Part shown: positions 47,696 to 56,675 of the stretch, piece by piece
Numbering within the stretch: the stretch's first letter is position 1
Layout of the letters: each line of letters begins with the position of its first letter
Origin: Rhizobiales bacterium Ga0077537
GTDB lineage: Bacteria; Pseudomonadota; Alphaproteobacteria; Rhizobiales; Hyphomicrobiaceae
DNA length: 64,000 bases
Reading direction: 5' to 3'
NCBI GenBank assembly: GCA_001464955.1
Contig: LNEM01000037.1
Span: forward strand, 171,877-235,876
The notes under the pieces: generated by a model
What the model was told of the DNA's origin: nothing
Database searches by the model: none
The model's input: the letters and a program-made list of their open reading frames with translations, nothing else
Program-made: the position numbers and the translations under genes

Positions 47696-48036
47696 GCGGC
47701 AACCTCCCTTTCGTCGGGAAGCGCCTTATCGAGCAGCCGGATGATGTCGTCGGGCAGATAGGTGCGCGGGTCGTCGTATCCGAACACAATCCGATCAAAG
47801 GGTATCAGTTCGCGACGCCCCAGCTTGATGGATGTGATGGTCACGTTGTGAAGGCCCCACGGCTCATAGGTCACCTTGTAGCCGGCAAACCGGAGGATCT
47901 CCGCGACATGCTCGGTCATGACCTGGCGGTCACCGTCGCCAAAGCCAAACTTGTCGAAGGCTTCGGTCCAGCTCCATTGGAGCGTGTCGTTGAGGCAGGT
48001 TTTGCAGATGGTCTTAGGCATGGTCTGTACTTTCAT
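47692..48036 (-). CDS. Uncharacterised 114-aa island protein
   Basis: Starts MKVQTMPKTICKTCLNDTL; one Cys pair (CKTC), later RQVMTEHVAEILRFAGYKV and a VTITSIKLGRRELIPFDRIV strand region, ending LLDKALPDEREVAA. A second start, MPKTIC at 48021, reduces the overlap with the upstream gene from 23 to 8 bases and is equally possible. No recognised family. Stop overlaps the zinc-ribbon gene start as ATGA. Confidence 0.65.
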   Translation of the reverse strand: MKVQTMPKTICKTCLNDTLQWSWTEAFDKFGFGDGDRQVMTEHVAEILRFAGYKVTYEPWGLHNVTITSIKLGRRELIPFDRIVFGYDDPRTYLPDDIIRLLDKALPDEREVAA

Positions 48037-48274
48037 GGATTGTGATGGTGACCTCGGGCGGCACTATGCCGTCCGGGTCGGTCATTTCGAGGCGCCAATG
48101 GCTGATGCCGCGCGCGAGCAGGTAGAGGTAGGTAAGGTCATGCTCGACGCAGAAGTGGCCGATATTCGCCACGAGGTCCGTGACGGCCTCGCCGACTGAC
48201 AGGTCGCCAGCCAAGTCGCGGTAATAATCGAGACAGCGCTCGGCCCGATGGGCTCGTTCAAGCTTCGTGCTCAT
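48014..48274 (-). CDS. Uncharacterised 86-aa island protein
   Basis: MSTKLERAHRAERCLDYYRD, a helical charged start, then LVANIGHFCVEHDLTYLYLL and a C-terminal strand VPPEVTITIHES. Unknown function; appears to be the type of small ORF common on rhizobial integrative elements. Its ATG overlaps the stop of the next gene upstream as ATGA. Confidence 0.65.
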   Translation of the reverse strand: MSTKLERAHRAERCLDYYRDLAGDLSVGEAVTDLVANIGHFCVEHDLTYLYLLARGISHWRLEMTDPDGIVPPEVTITIHESTDHA

Positions 48275-48645
48275 GACACGACCTCCCGCGCTGAATGCCA
48301 GCGGACACGGTCGTCGCTCACGGCATGCTCCCAGGGGAACGGCTGGGCCTCGTAGAGCCTACGGGCATGGCGCTCGGCCTCGGCCGCATTGCTTGCCGGA
48401 ACCCGGATGCTGAAGTCCACGGTGTAGCTGCCCGTGACATCGAACTGGCGCACCGGCTGGGCCTCGGCGAGGATCGCGCTGCCTTCGGTTTCGCGCTTCA
48501 AGAAGGCCATGCCCGGGGGGAGCTTGGTGGCCTCCTCGAACAGGGCACACTTCGCGATGCTGCAGGCGTCCTTGGCAGTGTCGGCGGCGATGATGACCTC
48601 GTAGGTTCCGAGGTCGGTCAGCGTGACTGCGAAGAGGCGGTTCAT
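48271..48645 (-). CDS. Uncharacterised 124-aa island protein
   Basis: Begins MNRLFAVTLTDLGTYEVIIA with AADTAKDACSIAKCALFEEA, then VTGSYTVDFSIRVPASNAAE and AERHARRLYEAQPFPWEHAV. Two copies of a 'beta strand followed by A-x-DA-xx-A(E)' unit suggest an internal repeat. Translation is coupled on both sides by ATGA overlaps. No function known. Confidence 0.65.
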   Translation of the reverse strand: MNRLFAVTLTDLGTYEVIIAADTAKDACSIAKCALFEEATKLPPGMAFLKRETEGSAILAEAQPVRQFDVTGSYTVDFSIRVPASNAAEAERHARRLYEAQPFPWEHAVSDDRVRWHSAREVVS

Positions 48646-48818
48646 GACGCCACCTCCTCGACCTGCACGGTTGTGTCGGAGTCTTCCTCGAAGTGCTCCG
48701 AGCGGTCGCCCGCCTGAAAGAGCTGCCAGGCCACGGCCTCGGCGTGAACGGCATCCTTGGCTCGAACCATGGTGGTCCAGGCGGTGATGTCGCGGATGGT
48801 GACGGTGAACGGTTTCAT
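48642..48818 (-). CDS. Uncharacterised 58-aa island protein
   Basis: MKPFTVTIRDITAWTTMVRA with KDAVHAEAVAWQLFQ and an acidic end (FEEDSDTTVQVEEVAS). It looks like a single 'strand plus A-x-DA-x-AE helix' unit of the kind repeated in the 124-residue neighbour. Perfect GGAGGTGA ribosome-binding site 4 bases upstream of the ATG; ATGA overlaps with genes on both sides. Confidence 0.65.
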   Translation of the reverse strand: MKPFTVTIRDITAWTTMVRAKDAVHAEAVAWQLFQAGDRSEHFEEDSDTTVQVEEVAS

Positions 48819-48991
48819 CGGTCACCTCCGAGCTCATCGTTCCAGCCTTGGACGTGGGCGTGATCTTCGTTGGCGAACTGATCGGCGAGCCAAGCGTCGA
48901 TGACGTCGCCCAGCTGCTCGTCGCTGACGCCGGTGAGGGCGTAAGGGCAGAGGCTCGTCAGGAATGCGAGGGTCTTGGGCGTGAGGCTCAT
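48815..48991 (-). CDS. Uncharacterised 58-aa island protein
   Basis: MSLTPKTLAFLTSLCPYALT, then GVSDEQLGDVIDAWLADQ and an acidic, His-containing end. AAGGGGAGG lies about 8 bases before the ATG. ATGA overlap at both ends. No family recognised. Confidence 0.6.
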   Translation of the reverse strand: MSLTPKTLAFLTSLCPYALTGVSDEQLGDVIDAWLADQFANEDHAHVQGWNDELGGDR

Positions 48992-49092
48992 AGGACGGCC
49001 TCCCCTTGGCTCCGAGGCGCGCCCCGGGTTGGTCGCGGGCGGGGCGTTCGATGCGCGCGCTGGAAAAGATTGATGGGATGGCTACGGATCAT
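48988..49092 (-). CDS. Candidate 34-aa leader ORF of the island operon
   Basis: MIRSHPINLFQRAHRTPRPR, a very basic, Arg/Pro-rich peptide that ends SQGEAVL at a TGA overlapping the next ATG. Strong AGGAGA ribosome-binding site 5-6 bases upstream. It may be a functional leader or nucleic-acid-binding peptide, or only an entry point for ribosomes. Confidence 0.45.
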   Translation of the reverse strand: MIRSHPINLFQRAHRTPRPRPTRGAPRSQGEAVL

Positions 49093-50187
49093 GGTCGATC
49101 TCCTGTTGGGTTTCTCAGGCCACATCCGTTGCGGCCTGTCGGTGGCTTCGCGAGCCATCGGCCTTGAGGAGACGGGACACAGGGGAGGGGGCTCGCCCGG
49201 CATCGCAGCCGGAGCGCCAGCGGAGGACCGATGTTGGGGACACCCCTTGGCCAGGCTCCGGCCGTGGCTCAGACACCGACCCTCAGGCCGCAGGATGGAC
49301 GGGTATCAACGGAGAGCGGGCCATGAGCTTCGAAGCGGCTCAGCAGTCTCCCGCCAGCTGCGTTGGAAGCCATGCGCCTTGGAGAAATCGCGTACGAGCG
49401 TCTGGCGGGCTGGACTCAGGCGATCAGCCGGCGGTACCGTGCCATGTGCGATCCCTTCGGCTTGGCGCAACCGAAAGCACTCAAGCTCCGCGAGATGGGG
49501 CAAACCATCATGCCATGTGATCGCCGAAATGGCTGAGGACGGGGGACAGACCCTCTTGGACCTAGCTCATCAACCTACCACACGCACGGCTGCACACTCG
49601 ACAGCGACTGCAATTCTCACCGGAGCGGCTGCACGAGGTTAGACGCGACGGGCCAGAAGGTGAAGAGAATAGGATCGGGTGCAACGACATCGGATTTTCA
49701 CATATGCGGACACTGCGGCTAAGCCTCAGTCACGCGGTCACGTTGAGATCACTCAATAGCCGCTACCGGTGCTCTGCCTCGCAGCCTGGATGTTCTAGCG
49801 CCAAAGGCGTGCAAACCGTGTCCATCGCGCAAGACCTCACGCGACGTCGGAAGAGGGGGAGCGCAGGTCGGTCTTGTGTTGCTCCAGTTTCCAAACACTG
49901 TCGTGGAGGTTGCGCCGCATCGAGGTGTCCCAAGCCGACGCCGTGGCCCACAAGCATGGTCACGGATGGCTGTAGCTGATGAAGCGTGAAGGCACGACGC
50001 TGGCCTGACTAGGCAGGATCTACCTTGGCTTCAGGCGAAACCGCCCGTCCATCCCACGGGGCCGCGGAGAAGACAAAATAATTTTCACAGACGACAATTC
50101 ATGGGATGCAATTCTACTTAACTGCTCTCACGCCCTTCCGTGAGGCAAAAAAAACCAATATGCTAATTCACAGCAAGGGAGTAGCGC
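49093..50187. other. 1.1-kb region without convincing genes
   Basis: Between the island operon and the sulfite-reduction genes. Open frames here are short and lack family features, ribosome-binding sites or codon bias; it may be decayed. It contains a hairpin CAGGCC-N11-GGCCTG near 49119-49141 in the operon leader, and an AT-rich end (50080-50187) with CTCACG-CCCTTC-CGTGAG and a run of eight A, likely promoter DNA for the next operon. Confidence 0.5.
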
Positions 50188-50586
50188 ATGCCTTTCGATG
50201 GTGTAGTCATGGAAACGATCCAATCCGCGGCAAAGCCTCGGCTCCTGTCATTGAGGGTGCGCATGCCTGACGGTGGTGTGCTTTGGCCGACGGCTAGATC
50301 CGGCGCCAGGGTTATCGACGCCCTTGCTGCCTACGGACTTCCGATCAAGTTGGCTGGCGCCGATCGCGGTCGCTTCTCAAGCTGCCGCGCGGTGATCGAG
50401 GCGAGCTGGTTTGATGACCTGCCAGCGCCAACTGCCGAAGAGCGCGAAGTGCTTGCAAGCCTCGGGGTCGATGATGGCACGAGCCGGCTTCTCTGCCAGC
50501 TGATCATGACGCCCGGCCTCAACGGCCTGGAGCTCGAGCTGCCGTGGGACGCGCTCGTCCCCCAAACCTACTGGGTTGCAGGTTGA
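50188..50586 (+). CDS. Degenerate [2Fe-2S] ferredoxin-like protein
   Basis: 132 residues. The fold of a plant/adrenodoxin-type ferredoxin is visible in FDDLPAPTAEEREVLASLGV and SRLLCQLIMTPGLNGLELEL, but the cluster loop C-x4/5-C-x2-C is reduced to RGRFSSCRAV: only two of the four ligand cysteines remain. So it probably cannot hold a normal cluster. AAGGGAG precedes its ATG. It heads the cysG-cysJ-cysI run, 5 bp before cysG, and may act as a regulatory or docking subunit of sulfite reductase; that is inference. Confidence 0.75.
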   Translation: MPFDGVVMETIQSAAKPRLLSLRVRMPDGGVLWPTARSGARVIDALAAYGLPIKLAGADRGRFSSCRAVIEASWFDDLPAPTAEEREVLASLGVDDGTSRLLCQLIMTPGLNGLELELPWDALVPQTYWVAG

Positions 50587-50591
50587 GCTCG

Positions 50592-52052
50592 ATGAAATCG
50601 TTCCCAATTTTCGTGAGCGTCGATCAGACGCCCCCACTCGTGAACGGTGGCGGCGACCTCGCTGTTATCAAGGCGCGCACGCTGTTGTTGCGCGCTCCGC
50701 GCCTGACGCTTGCAGCACATGAACTGCCTGCTGGACTGTCCGACAAGGCGACCCAGATCGACTTGCTGCCACATACGCCTGCCTTGGCAGATATCAAAGG
50801 GCGTCCCTTCGTCATCTCGGCCACGGGCGACGACATCGAAGACGCGCGCGTTTCTGAGCTGGCTCGCGGCATTGGCGTGCCCGTAAATGTGCCTGATCGG
50901 CCTGAACTATGCACGTTCGCGCTCGGCGCATTCGTCGACCGGGGCGACCTCACGGTTGCCGTCTCGACAGATGGTGCTGCGCCGGTGCTTGCGACCCATC
51001 TGCGCGAATGGCTCGAACGCCAACTCCATCCACGCTTGGATCGGGTCGCTGCGATCGCGCGGGACTATCGCGAACGGGCCCAGAGGGTGCCATCCGGTGG
51101 ACAGCGGCGGGCGTTCTGGCATCAGGTGCTCGCCGGCGCGCCCGCCGAGGCCATTCAACGCGGTGATGAGGTCGAAGGCCGCCGTCTGATCGAAGCTCTA
51201 CTCACCGGAGCTGATTCGGAGAGGCAACCGGGGCGCGTCATCATCGTCGGCGCCGGCCCGGGCGACCCAGACTTGCTGACGCTGAAGGCCGTCCGGGCCC
51301 TCAAGTCGGCCGACGTCATTCTTTACGACAGTCTAGTGGGCGATGGCGTCCTGGAACATGCCCGGCGCGAAGCGGTGCTTGTCGTGGTTGGCAAGCGGGC
51401 CGGGAAACCGAGTGCGCAACAGGGTGACATCAACGCGCAGATGATTGCCTACGCCCGCGCGGGCAAGACTGTCGTGCGGCTGAAGGGAGGCGACGCTTTC
51501 GTTTTCGGTCGCGCGGCGGAAGAAATTGCAGCTGTCGAAACGGCTGGCATCGGTGTGGAAATCATTCCAGGAATCACTGCTGCGCAAGCCTGTGCCGTGG
51601 ACGCCCGTTTGCCACTCACGTATCGCGGCGCAATCCGTACGATCTCTCTTGTCGCAGGCGCCTCGACCGACGGCGAACCGGACCTCGATTGGGAGGCACT
51701 CGCGCGTCCGCAACAGGCGTTTGCCATCTACATGGGTGTCAAGACTGCTCACCGGATCGTTCGAAACCTTCTCGATGCCGGTGCGGACGGTTCCACACCT
51801 GCCGTCATCGTCGAGAACGGAGGACGGCCACAGTGCCGGACGATTGCGACCACGCTCAGCGAACTCGACGCCGCCGTCATGGAGTTGGAGGTCGCCGGAC
51901 CCGCCATTTTGTTCGTCGGGCTCGACTGGAGCGCCGCTGGCCTGAAGGCGCCGCCCAACGTTGAGCGCTACAGCGCGACCTGGCCTCTGCGACGCGCAGC
52001 AAGCGCTTCGTCCAGGCTCGAACCTGTTGACACGCTCGCGCCTACCTTGTGA
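50592..52052 (+). CDS. cysG: Siroheme synthase (CysG, three activities)
   Basis: 486-residue fusion making siroheme from uroporphyrinogen III, the cofactor of sulfite reductase. N-terminal Met8-like dehydrogenase/ferrochelatase part (~1-210): PLVNGGGDLAVIKART, NVPDRPELCTFALGAFVDRG. C-terminal SUMT methyltransferase part (~215-470): GRVIIVGAGPGDPDLLTLKA, VRLKGGDAFVFGRAAEE, PGITAAQACAVDARLPLT. Start MKSFPIF at 50592. Adjacent to cysI, its consumer. Confidence 0.95.
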   Translation: MKSFPIFVSVDQTPPLVNGGGDLAVIKARTLLLRAPRLTLAAHELPAGLSDKATQIDLLPHTPALADIKGRPFVISATGDDIEDARVSELARGIGVPVNVPDRPELCTFALGAFVDRGDLTVAVSTDGAAPVLATHLREWLERQLHPRLDRVAAIARDYRERAQRVPSGGQRRAFWHQVLAGAPAEAIQRGDEVEGRRLIEALLTGADSERQPGRVIIVGAGPGDPDLLTLKAVRALKSADVILYDSLVGDGVLEHARREAVLVVVGKRAGKPSAQQGDINAQMIAYARAGKTVVRLKGGDAFVFGRAAEEIAAVETAGIGVEIIPGITAAQACAVDARLPLTYRGAIRTISLVAGASTDGEPDLDWEALARPQQAFAIYMGVKTAHRIVRNLLDAGADGSTPAVIVENGGRPQCRTIATTLSELDAAVMELEVAGPAILFVGLDWSAAGLKAPPNVERYSATWPLRRAASASSRLEPVDTLAPTL

Positions 52053-52060
52053 GACCATCC

Positions 52061-53800
52061 ATGACAGCATTGCCGAAATCTGCGCCGTTTCCAGCAGACC
52101 AGATCGAGACCCTGAACTCGATCGTCGCACGGGCAACACCCCTTCAACGCAGCTGGCTGTCGGGGTTTCTGGCGGGCGTCGATGCTGCACACGGCGGGAC
52201 GACCGCGCAGCAGCCACTTGCGCCACCGCGTGTGAAATCCAGACTGACGATCCTATACGGTAGCGAAACTGGGAACGCCGAAAGCCTCGCCCTCAAGGCG
52301 CGGAAGGTTGCGCAGAAACTCGGATATGACGCCAAGGCCGTCGATATGGCCGACGCGACGCTTGATACGCTGGTTGCAGCCAAGGATATCATCGTCATCG
52401 CAGCGACGTGGGGCGAGGGAGATCCGCCGCAGCGTGCTGCGACCTTCTACAAGAGCCTCATGGCCGATAACGCGCCGCGCCTTGACGGGGTGAGGTTCGC
52501 CGTGCTGGCTCTCGGGGATACCGCCTATGCAAACTTCTGCGCGACCGGTCGCGCCATCGACGAGCGGCTGGGCGCTCTCGGCGCGCAGCGCATTGCCGAT
52601 CGAGCCGATCTCGATCTGGATTTCTCCAAGAAGGCGGCAGGCTGGACAGAAGCTGCCCTCGGCAAGTTCCAGCCGGCAGACCCGGCCGCAGCGAATATCG
52701 TCCACATCGACTTCAAGACGGTCCCACAAGAAGACGATCCAGACGAAATCTTGTTTGATGCCGAGAACCCGCTCGCGGCTGAGATCAGCGATCTCGTGAA
52801 CCTCAACGGCACAGGCTCGTCCAGTGAGACGTGGCACCTGGAGTTTGCCACCGATGCGGCGGGTTGGACCTATGCGCCGGGCGACGCGATTGGTGTGATC
52901 CCTGAGAATGATCCCGAGTTGGTTACGGCGTTGCTGGATTCGGTGGGGCTCGGCGCAGATGCCACGCTGGCGCAACAGTTGACGACGGGACGCGACATCA
53001 CGACCCTGACGCGACCGCTCGTGCAAGCCTATGCGAATCTGACGGGGCGGGCCGATGTCGAGGCGCTCGCGTCACCAGATCGCTTCGCGAGCTACGCAGC
53101 GGACCGACAGATCATTGATCTACTTGGCGAGCATCGCGAGCGGTTGAGCGCGCAGCAACTCGGGGATTTGCTCCGCCCGCTGCCGCCGCGGCTCTACTCC
53201 GTCGCATCCAGCCTCGCCGCACATGAGGGTGAGACGCATCTTCTGGTCGGCGCCGTGCGCTGGCACAGCCATGGTCGAGCCCGAAACGGCGTCGCATCCG
53301 GGCATCTTGCTGGCAGAAAGCGTGGCGACGTCGTCAAACTCTACGTCAAGCCTAACCGGCATTTCCGACTGCCTGCCGACAGCACCCGTCCCATCGTGAT
53401 GATCGGCGCTGGCACGGGAGTCGCCCCGTTTCGTGCGTTCATCGAAGAGCGCGCCTCAACCGAGGCGAAAGGGAAAAGCTGGCTCTTTTTCGGCGCGCGG
53501 AACTACACGACCGATTTCCTCTATCAGCTCGAATGGCAAGACCATCTCGCGAGTGGCGCGCTGACCAACCTAGACGTAGCATTTTCGCGCGATCAGCCAG
53601 AGAAGATGTATGTCCAGCACCGCATCGCGGAGAGAGCCGATGCCCTGAGAGGCTGGATCAAGGACGGGGCTCATATCTACGTCTGTGGTGACGAGAAAGC
53701 GATGGCTCGCGACGTAGACAAGGCGCTCGGCGACGTTCTGGGCGTCGAAGCCCTCGATGATCTGCGCAAGACCGGCCGCTATCAGCGCGATGTATATTGA
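52061..53800 (+). CDS. cysJ: Sulfite reductase flavoprotein, CysJ type
   Basis: 579-residue diflavin reductase that passes electrons from NADPH via FAD and FMN to CysI. Flavodoxin domain: LTILYGSETGNAESLALKA (FMN loop), ATWGEGDPPQRAATFYK; FAD-binding RLYSVASSLAAHEGETHLL and NADPH site MIGAGTGVAPFRAFIEER, YVCGDEKAMARDVDKAL, ending RYQRDVY as in CysJ. A GTG at 52049 overlaps the cysG stop (GTGA); the ATG at 52061 is chosen. Between cysG and cysI. Confidence 0.95.
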   Translation: MTALPKSAPFPADQIETLNSIVARATPLQRSWLSGFLAGVDAAHGGTTAQQPLAPPRVKSRLTILYGSETGNAESLALKARKVAQKLGYDAKAVDMADATLDTLVAAKDIIVIAATWGEGDPPQRAATFYKSLMADNAPRLDGVRFAVLALGDTAYANFCATGRAIDERLGALGAQRIADRADLDLDFSKKAAGWTEAALGKFQPADPAAANIVHIDFKTVPQEDDPDEILFDAENPLAAEISDLVNLNGTGSSSETWHLEFATDAAGWTYAPGDAIGVIPENDPELVTALLDSVGLGADATLAQQLTTGRDITTLTRPLVQAYANLTGRADVEALASPDRFASYAADRQIIDLLGEHRERLSAQQLGDLLRPLPPRLYSVASSLAAHEGETHLLVGAVRWHSHGRARNGVASGHLAGRKRGDVVKLYVKPNRHFRLPADSTRPIVMIGAGTGVAPFRAFIEERASTEAKGKSWLFFGARNYTTDFLYQLEWQDHLASGALTNLDVAFSRDQPEKMYVQHRIAERADALRGWIKDGAHIYVCGDEKAMARDVDKALGDVLGVEALDDLRKTGRYQRDVY

Positions 53801-53811
53801 GGTACGCCGTC

Positions 53812-55530
53812 ATGAGCAAAAAGACCACAAAGCAAGAGCAGATCAAGGACGCGAGCCAGGGCCTTCGTGGCACGATCTCTGCCGGCCTCGATGAGATCGC
53901 CACCGGCGCGATAGCCGAGGACGACCAGTATCTGGTGCGGTTCCATGGCACGTACCTGCAGGACGACCGGGACGTGCGCGGCGAGCGCACCAAAAAGCGC
54001 CTCGAGAAAGCCTACAGTTTCATGATCCGGGTGCGTATTCCGGGCGGAGTCGTGACACCGGCGCAGTGGCTGGCGCTCGACGGGATCGCGTCGGATTATG
54101 CAAATGGAACGCTACGCCTCACGACACGCCAGACATTCCAGTATCACGGCGTCATCAAGTCGAACATGCGCCGGACCATGCAAGCCATCGATGCGGCTTT
54201 GTTCGATACGCTGGCGGCCTGTGGCGATGTCAATCGCAACGTACTTGCGACATGCAATCCGCATTTGTCATCGGCGCACGCAGAGGCCCTCGATCTCGCA
54301 CGCAAGCTCAGTGAGCACTTATTGCCGAAGACAGGCGCCTATCATGAGATCTGGCTAGACCGCGAGAGGGTCGATCCGCCGAAATTCGATAGTGCAAGCG
54401 AGGCAGAGCCGATCTATGGCAAACACTACCTGCCCCGGAAGTTCAAGACCGTGGTGGCAGTGCCGCCGTACAACGACGTGGACATTTTTGCCCAGGACCT
54501 GGGCTTCATTGCCATCGTCGAGGAGGGGAGTGTCATCGGCTACAACGTCACGGTCGGCGGCGGCATGGGCATGACCCATGGAGAGCCCGATACGTTCCCT
54601 CGCACCGCTGATGTGCTCGGTTTCTGCACTCCCGCGCAGGCTGTCGACGTCGGTGAGAAGATCCTGACCGTCCAGCGGGATTGGGGCAATCGCGAGGTGC
54701 GCAAGCACGCTCGCCTCAAGTACACAATCGAGGCACGTGGACTCGATGCTTTTCGTAGCGAGGTCGAGACGCGGCTGGGCTTCAGGCTCGGCACGCCGCG
54801 CCCCTTCGCGTTCAACTCGACCAGCGACCCGCTCGGCTGGTCTAAAGGCGCCGACGGCAAGTGGCACCTCGGCCTGTTCGTCGAGAACGGCCGCATCAAG
54901 GATAGCCCAGAACACCCACTTCGCACCGCGTTGCGTGAGATCGCCCGGGTCCACAAGGGCGAGATGATCTGCACGGCCAACCAAAACGTGATCATCGCCG
55001 GGGCGACCGAAGCAGTGAAAAAGAAGATCGATACCATCCTTGGCGCTCATGGTATCTCGATTGCGACCTCCTCCGGCCTCCGGCGCAACTCGATGGCTTG
55101 CGTCGCCTTACCGACGTGTGCGCTGGCCCTTGCAGAGAGCGAGCGTTTTCTGCCCGAACTCGTCACCGCCCTGGAAGACAGCATCGAACGTGCCGGCCTC
55201 CGCGCGGACGACATCGTCATCCGAATGACCGGCTGTCCGAACGGCTGCGCACGGCCCTACCTTGCCGAAATCGGTCTCGTCGGTCGCGGGCCCGGTCTCT
55301 ACAATCTTTATCTCGGGGCGGCCTTCAATGGCTCGCGCCTGAACAAGCTTTACGCGCAAGACGTCGACAAAGCGCGCATCGTTGCGCTGCTGGACCCGCT
55401 GCTGCTCTCGTACGCCAAGGATCGCAAGCACGGTGAGCGATTCGGCGATTTCGTCGTCCGAGTGGGTGTTGTGAAGGCCACCACGACCGGCAGACAGTTC
55501 CATGCCGAAGTGCAACCCGTCTCAGCGTGA
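53812..55530 (+). CDS. cysI: Sulfite reductase hemoprotein subunit
   Basis: 572-residue siroheme/[4Fe-4S] enzyme reducing sulfite to sulfide. LRLTTRQTFQYHGVIKSN binds siroheme; cluster ligands are CVALPTCALALAESER and MTGCPNGCARPY (C-x5-C ... C-x3-C). Starts MSKKTTKQEQIKD at 53812 with GAGG upstream, 11 bp after cysJ. Length and motifs are complete, so it appears functional. Confidence 0.96.
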   Translation: MSKKTTKQEQIKDASQGLRGTISAGLDEIATGAIAEDDQYLVRFHGTYLQDDRDVRGERTKKRLEKAYSFMIRVRIPGGVVTPAQWLALDGIASDYANGTLRLTTRQTFQYHGVIKSNMRRTMQAIDAALFDTLAACGDVNRNVLATCNPHLSSAHAEALDLARKLSEHLLPKTGAYHEIWLDRERVDPPKFDSASEAEPIYGKHYLPRKFKTVVAVPPYNDVDIFAQDLGFIAIVEEGSVIGYNVTVGGGMGMTHGEPDTFPRTADVLGFCTPAQAVDVGEKILTVQRDWGNREVRKHARLKYTIEARGLDAFRSEVETRLGFRLGTPRPFAFNSTSDPLGWSKGADGKWHLGLFVENGRIKDSPEHPLRTALREIARVHKGEMICTANQNVIIAGATEAVKKKIDTILGAHGISIATSSGLRRNSMACVALPTCALALAESERFLPELVTALEDSIERAGLRADDIVIRMTGCPNGCARPYLAEIGLVGRGPGLYNLYLGAAFNGSRLNKLYAQDVDKARIVALLDPLLLSYAKDRKHGERFGDFVVRVGVVKATTTGRQFHAEVQPVSA

Positions 55531-55922
55531 ACCACATACCATCACATCAACCTCACACAGGAAACCATCACGACCCGCGCAATAGCTGACATTTGCGGGG
55601 TGCCGAAATGGAGCGGTCACGCCAACATACTGTTGCCTCACGGGGCGATGACTTTCCTCTGGTAAAGGTCAATCCTCCTGCAGACTTATCCTTGAGAGCC
55701 GTCGCACTGCACGTCGAGTTGCCTGTCGATAGACTGCACATTCGTGGGTGGCCCTCTATCGGTTACCATCGAAGTAAGCGTGGCGATCGGACGACCTTGT
55801 TGGGACATTCGTACAAACCGCCATTATTGGGAGAATAAGCACGCCAAGGAGTAAAGTCTGCAAATCTTGACCTTGCATTAGTCGGCGGCGCAACCGCACG
55901 ACGTTTCGAACCGAAAGCACCG
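55531..55922. other. 392-bp intergenic region after cysI
   Basis: No convincing gene. A short frame (ATG at 55608, to 55838) has a weak likeness to HigA-type antitoxins around LRAVALHVELPVDRLH but is otherwise unconvincing; it could be a fragment. Confidence 0.45.
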
Positions 55923-56675
55923 ATGGCCATGTGGGACGAGATTCTGTTCTACATTGTAACTGGTTTTGGCGCGCAGATGATCGATGGCGCCATCGGCATG
56001 GCCTACGGGCTCATTGCATCGTCTGTCCTGCTTAGCGCCGGCGTCCCACCTGCCTCGACCAGCGCTTGCGTTCACGCAGCCGAGGTATTCACAACGGGCG
56101 CATCTGGATTCGCGCACTGGCGATTCGGTAATGTGGATCGCCGACTGCTATGGCGCCTCGTTGTGCCTGGCATGATCGGCGGCGCGATAGGCGCCTATGT
56201 GCTTGTGAGCCTACCCGGCGAGAGGCTCAAGCCATGGATAAGCGCCTATCTGCTGGTACTCGGTTTCTTGATACTCCTCAGAGCGCTGTATCACACCACA
56301 AAGGTGGTGCCGATGGCGACAACCCGCGTGGTACCGCTCGGTTTCTTCGGCGGGCTCGTCGATGCAATCGGTGGTGGCGGTTGGGGGCCTCTCGTCGCCT
56401 CGACTCTGCTGGCCAATGGCGGGGCGCCTCGCCAAGTGATCGGATCCGTCAATCTTGCCGAGTTCTTTGTGACGCTGACTATTTCGGCAACTTTCGTCGC
56501 CACTGTCGGTCTCTCGATGTGGCCCATCGTTACTGGCCTTGTTATCGGCGGCGTTATCGCCGCACCATTTGCAGCGTTGGCCACGAAGTATCTCCCTGAC
56601 CGCCTGTTGATGGCGGTCGTTGGTATTGTCGTTGTCACGCTCAGCTGCCGAACAATTTTGAATTCGCTTGGATGA
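55923..56675 (+). CDS. TauE/SafE-family sulfite/sulfonate exporter
   Basis: 250-residue TSUP membrane protein with about eight helices in two repeats: GFGAQMIDGAIGMAYGLIAS in the first, GFFGGLVDAIGGGGWGPLVA in the second, the paired G-x-(V/I)-D-(A)-x-G-G-G/M-G motif of this family. Directly downstream of the sulfite reductase genes it most likely exports sulfite or a related sulfur oxyanion and protects the cell. Confidence 0.9.
   Translation: MAMWDEILFYIVTGFGAQMIDGAIGMAYGLIASSVLLSAGVPPASTSACVHAAEVFTTGASGFAHWRFGNVDRRLLWRLVVPGMIGGAIGAYVLVSLPGERLKPWISAYLLVLGFLILLRALYHTTKVVPMATTRVVPLGFFGGLVDAIGGGGWGPLVASTLLANGGAPRQVIGSVNLAEFFVTLTISATFVATVGLSMWPIVTGLVIGGVIAAPFAALATKYLPDRLLMAVVGIVVVTLSCRTILNSLG

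Noticed and set aside
55608..55838. HigA-like antitoxin gene
   Set aside because: Only a short stretch (LRAVALHVELPVDRLH) looks similar; no helix-turn-helix continuation, ribosome-binding site or toxin neighbour.
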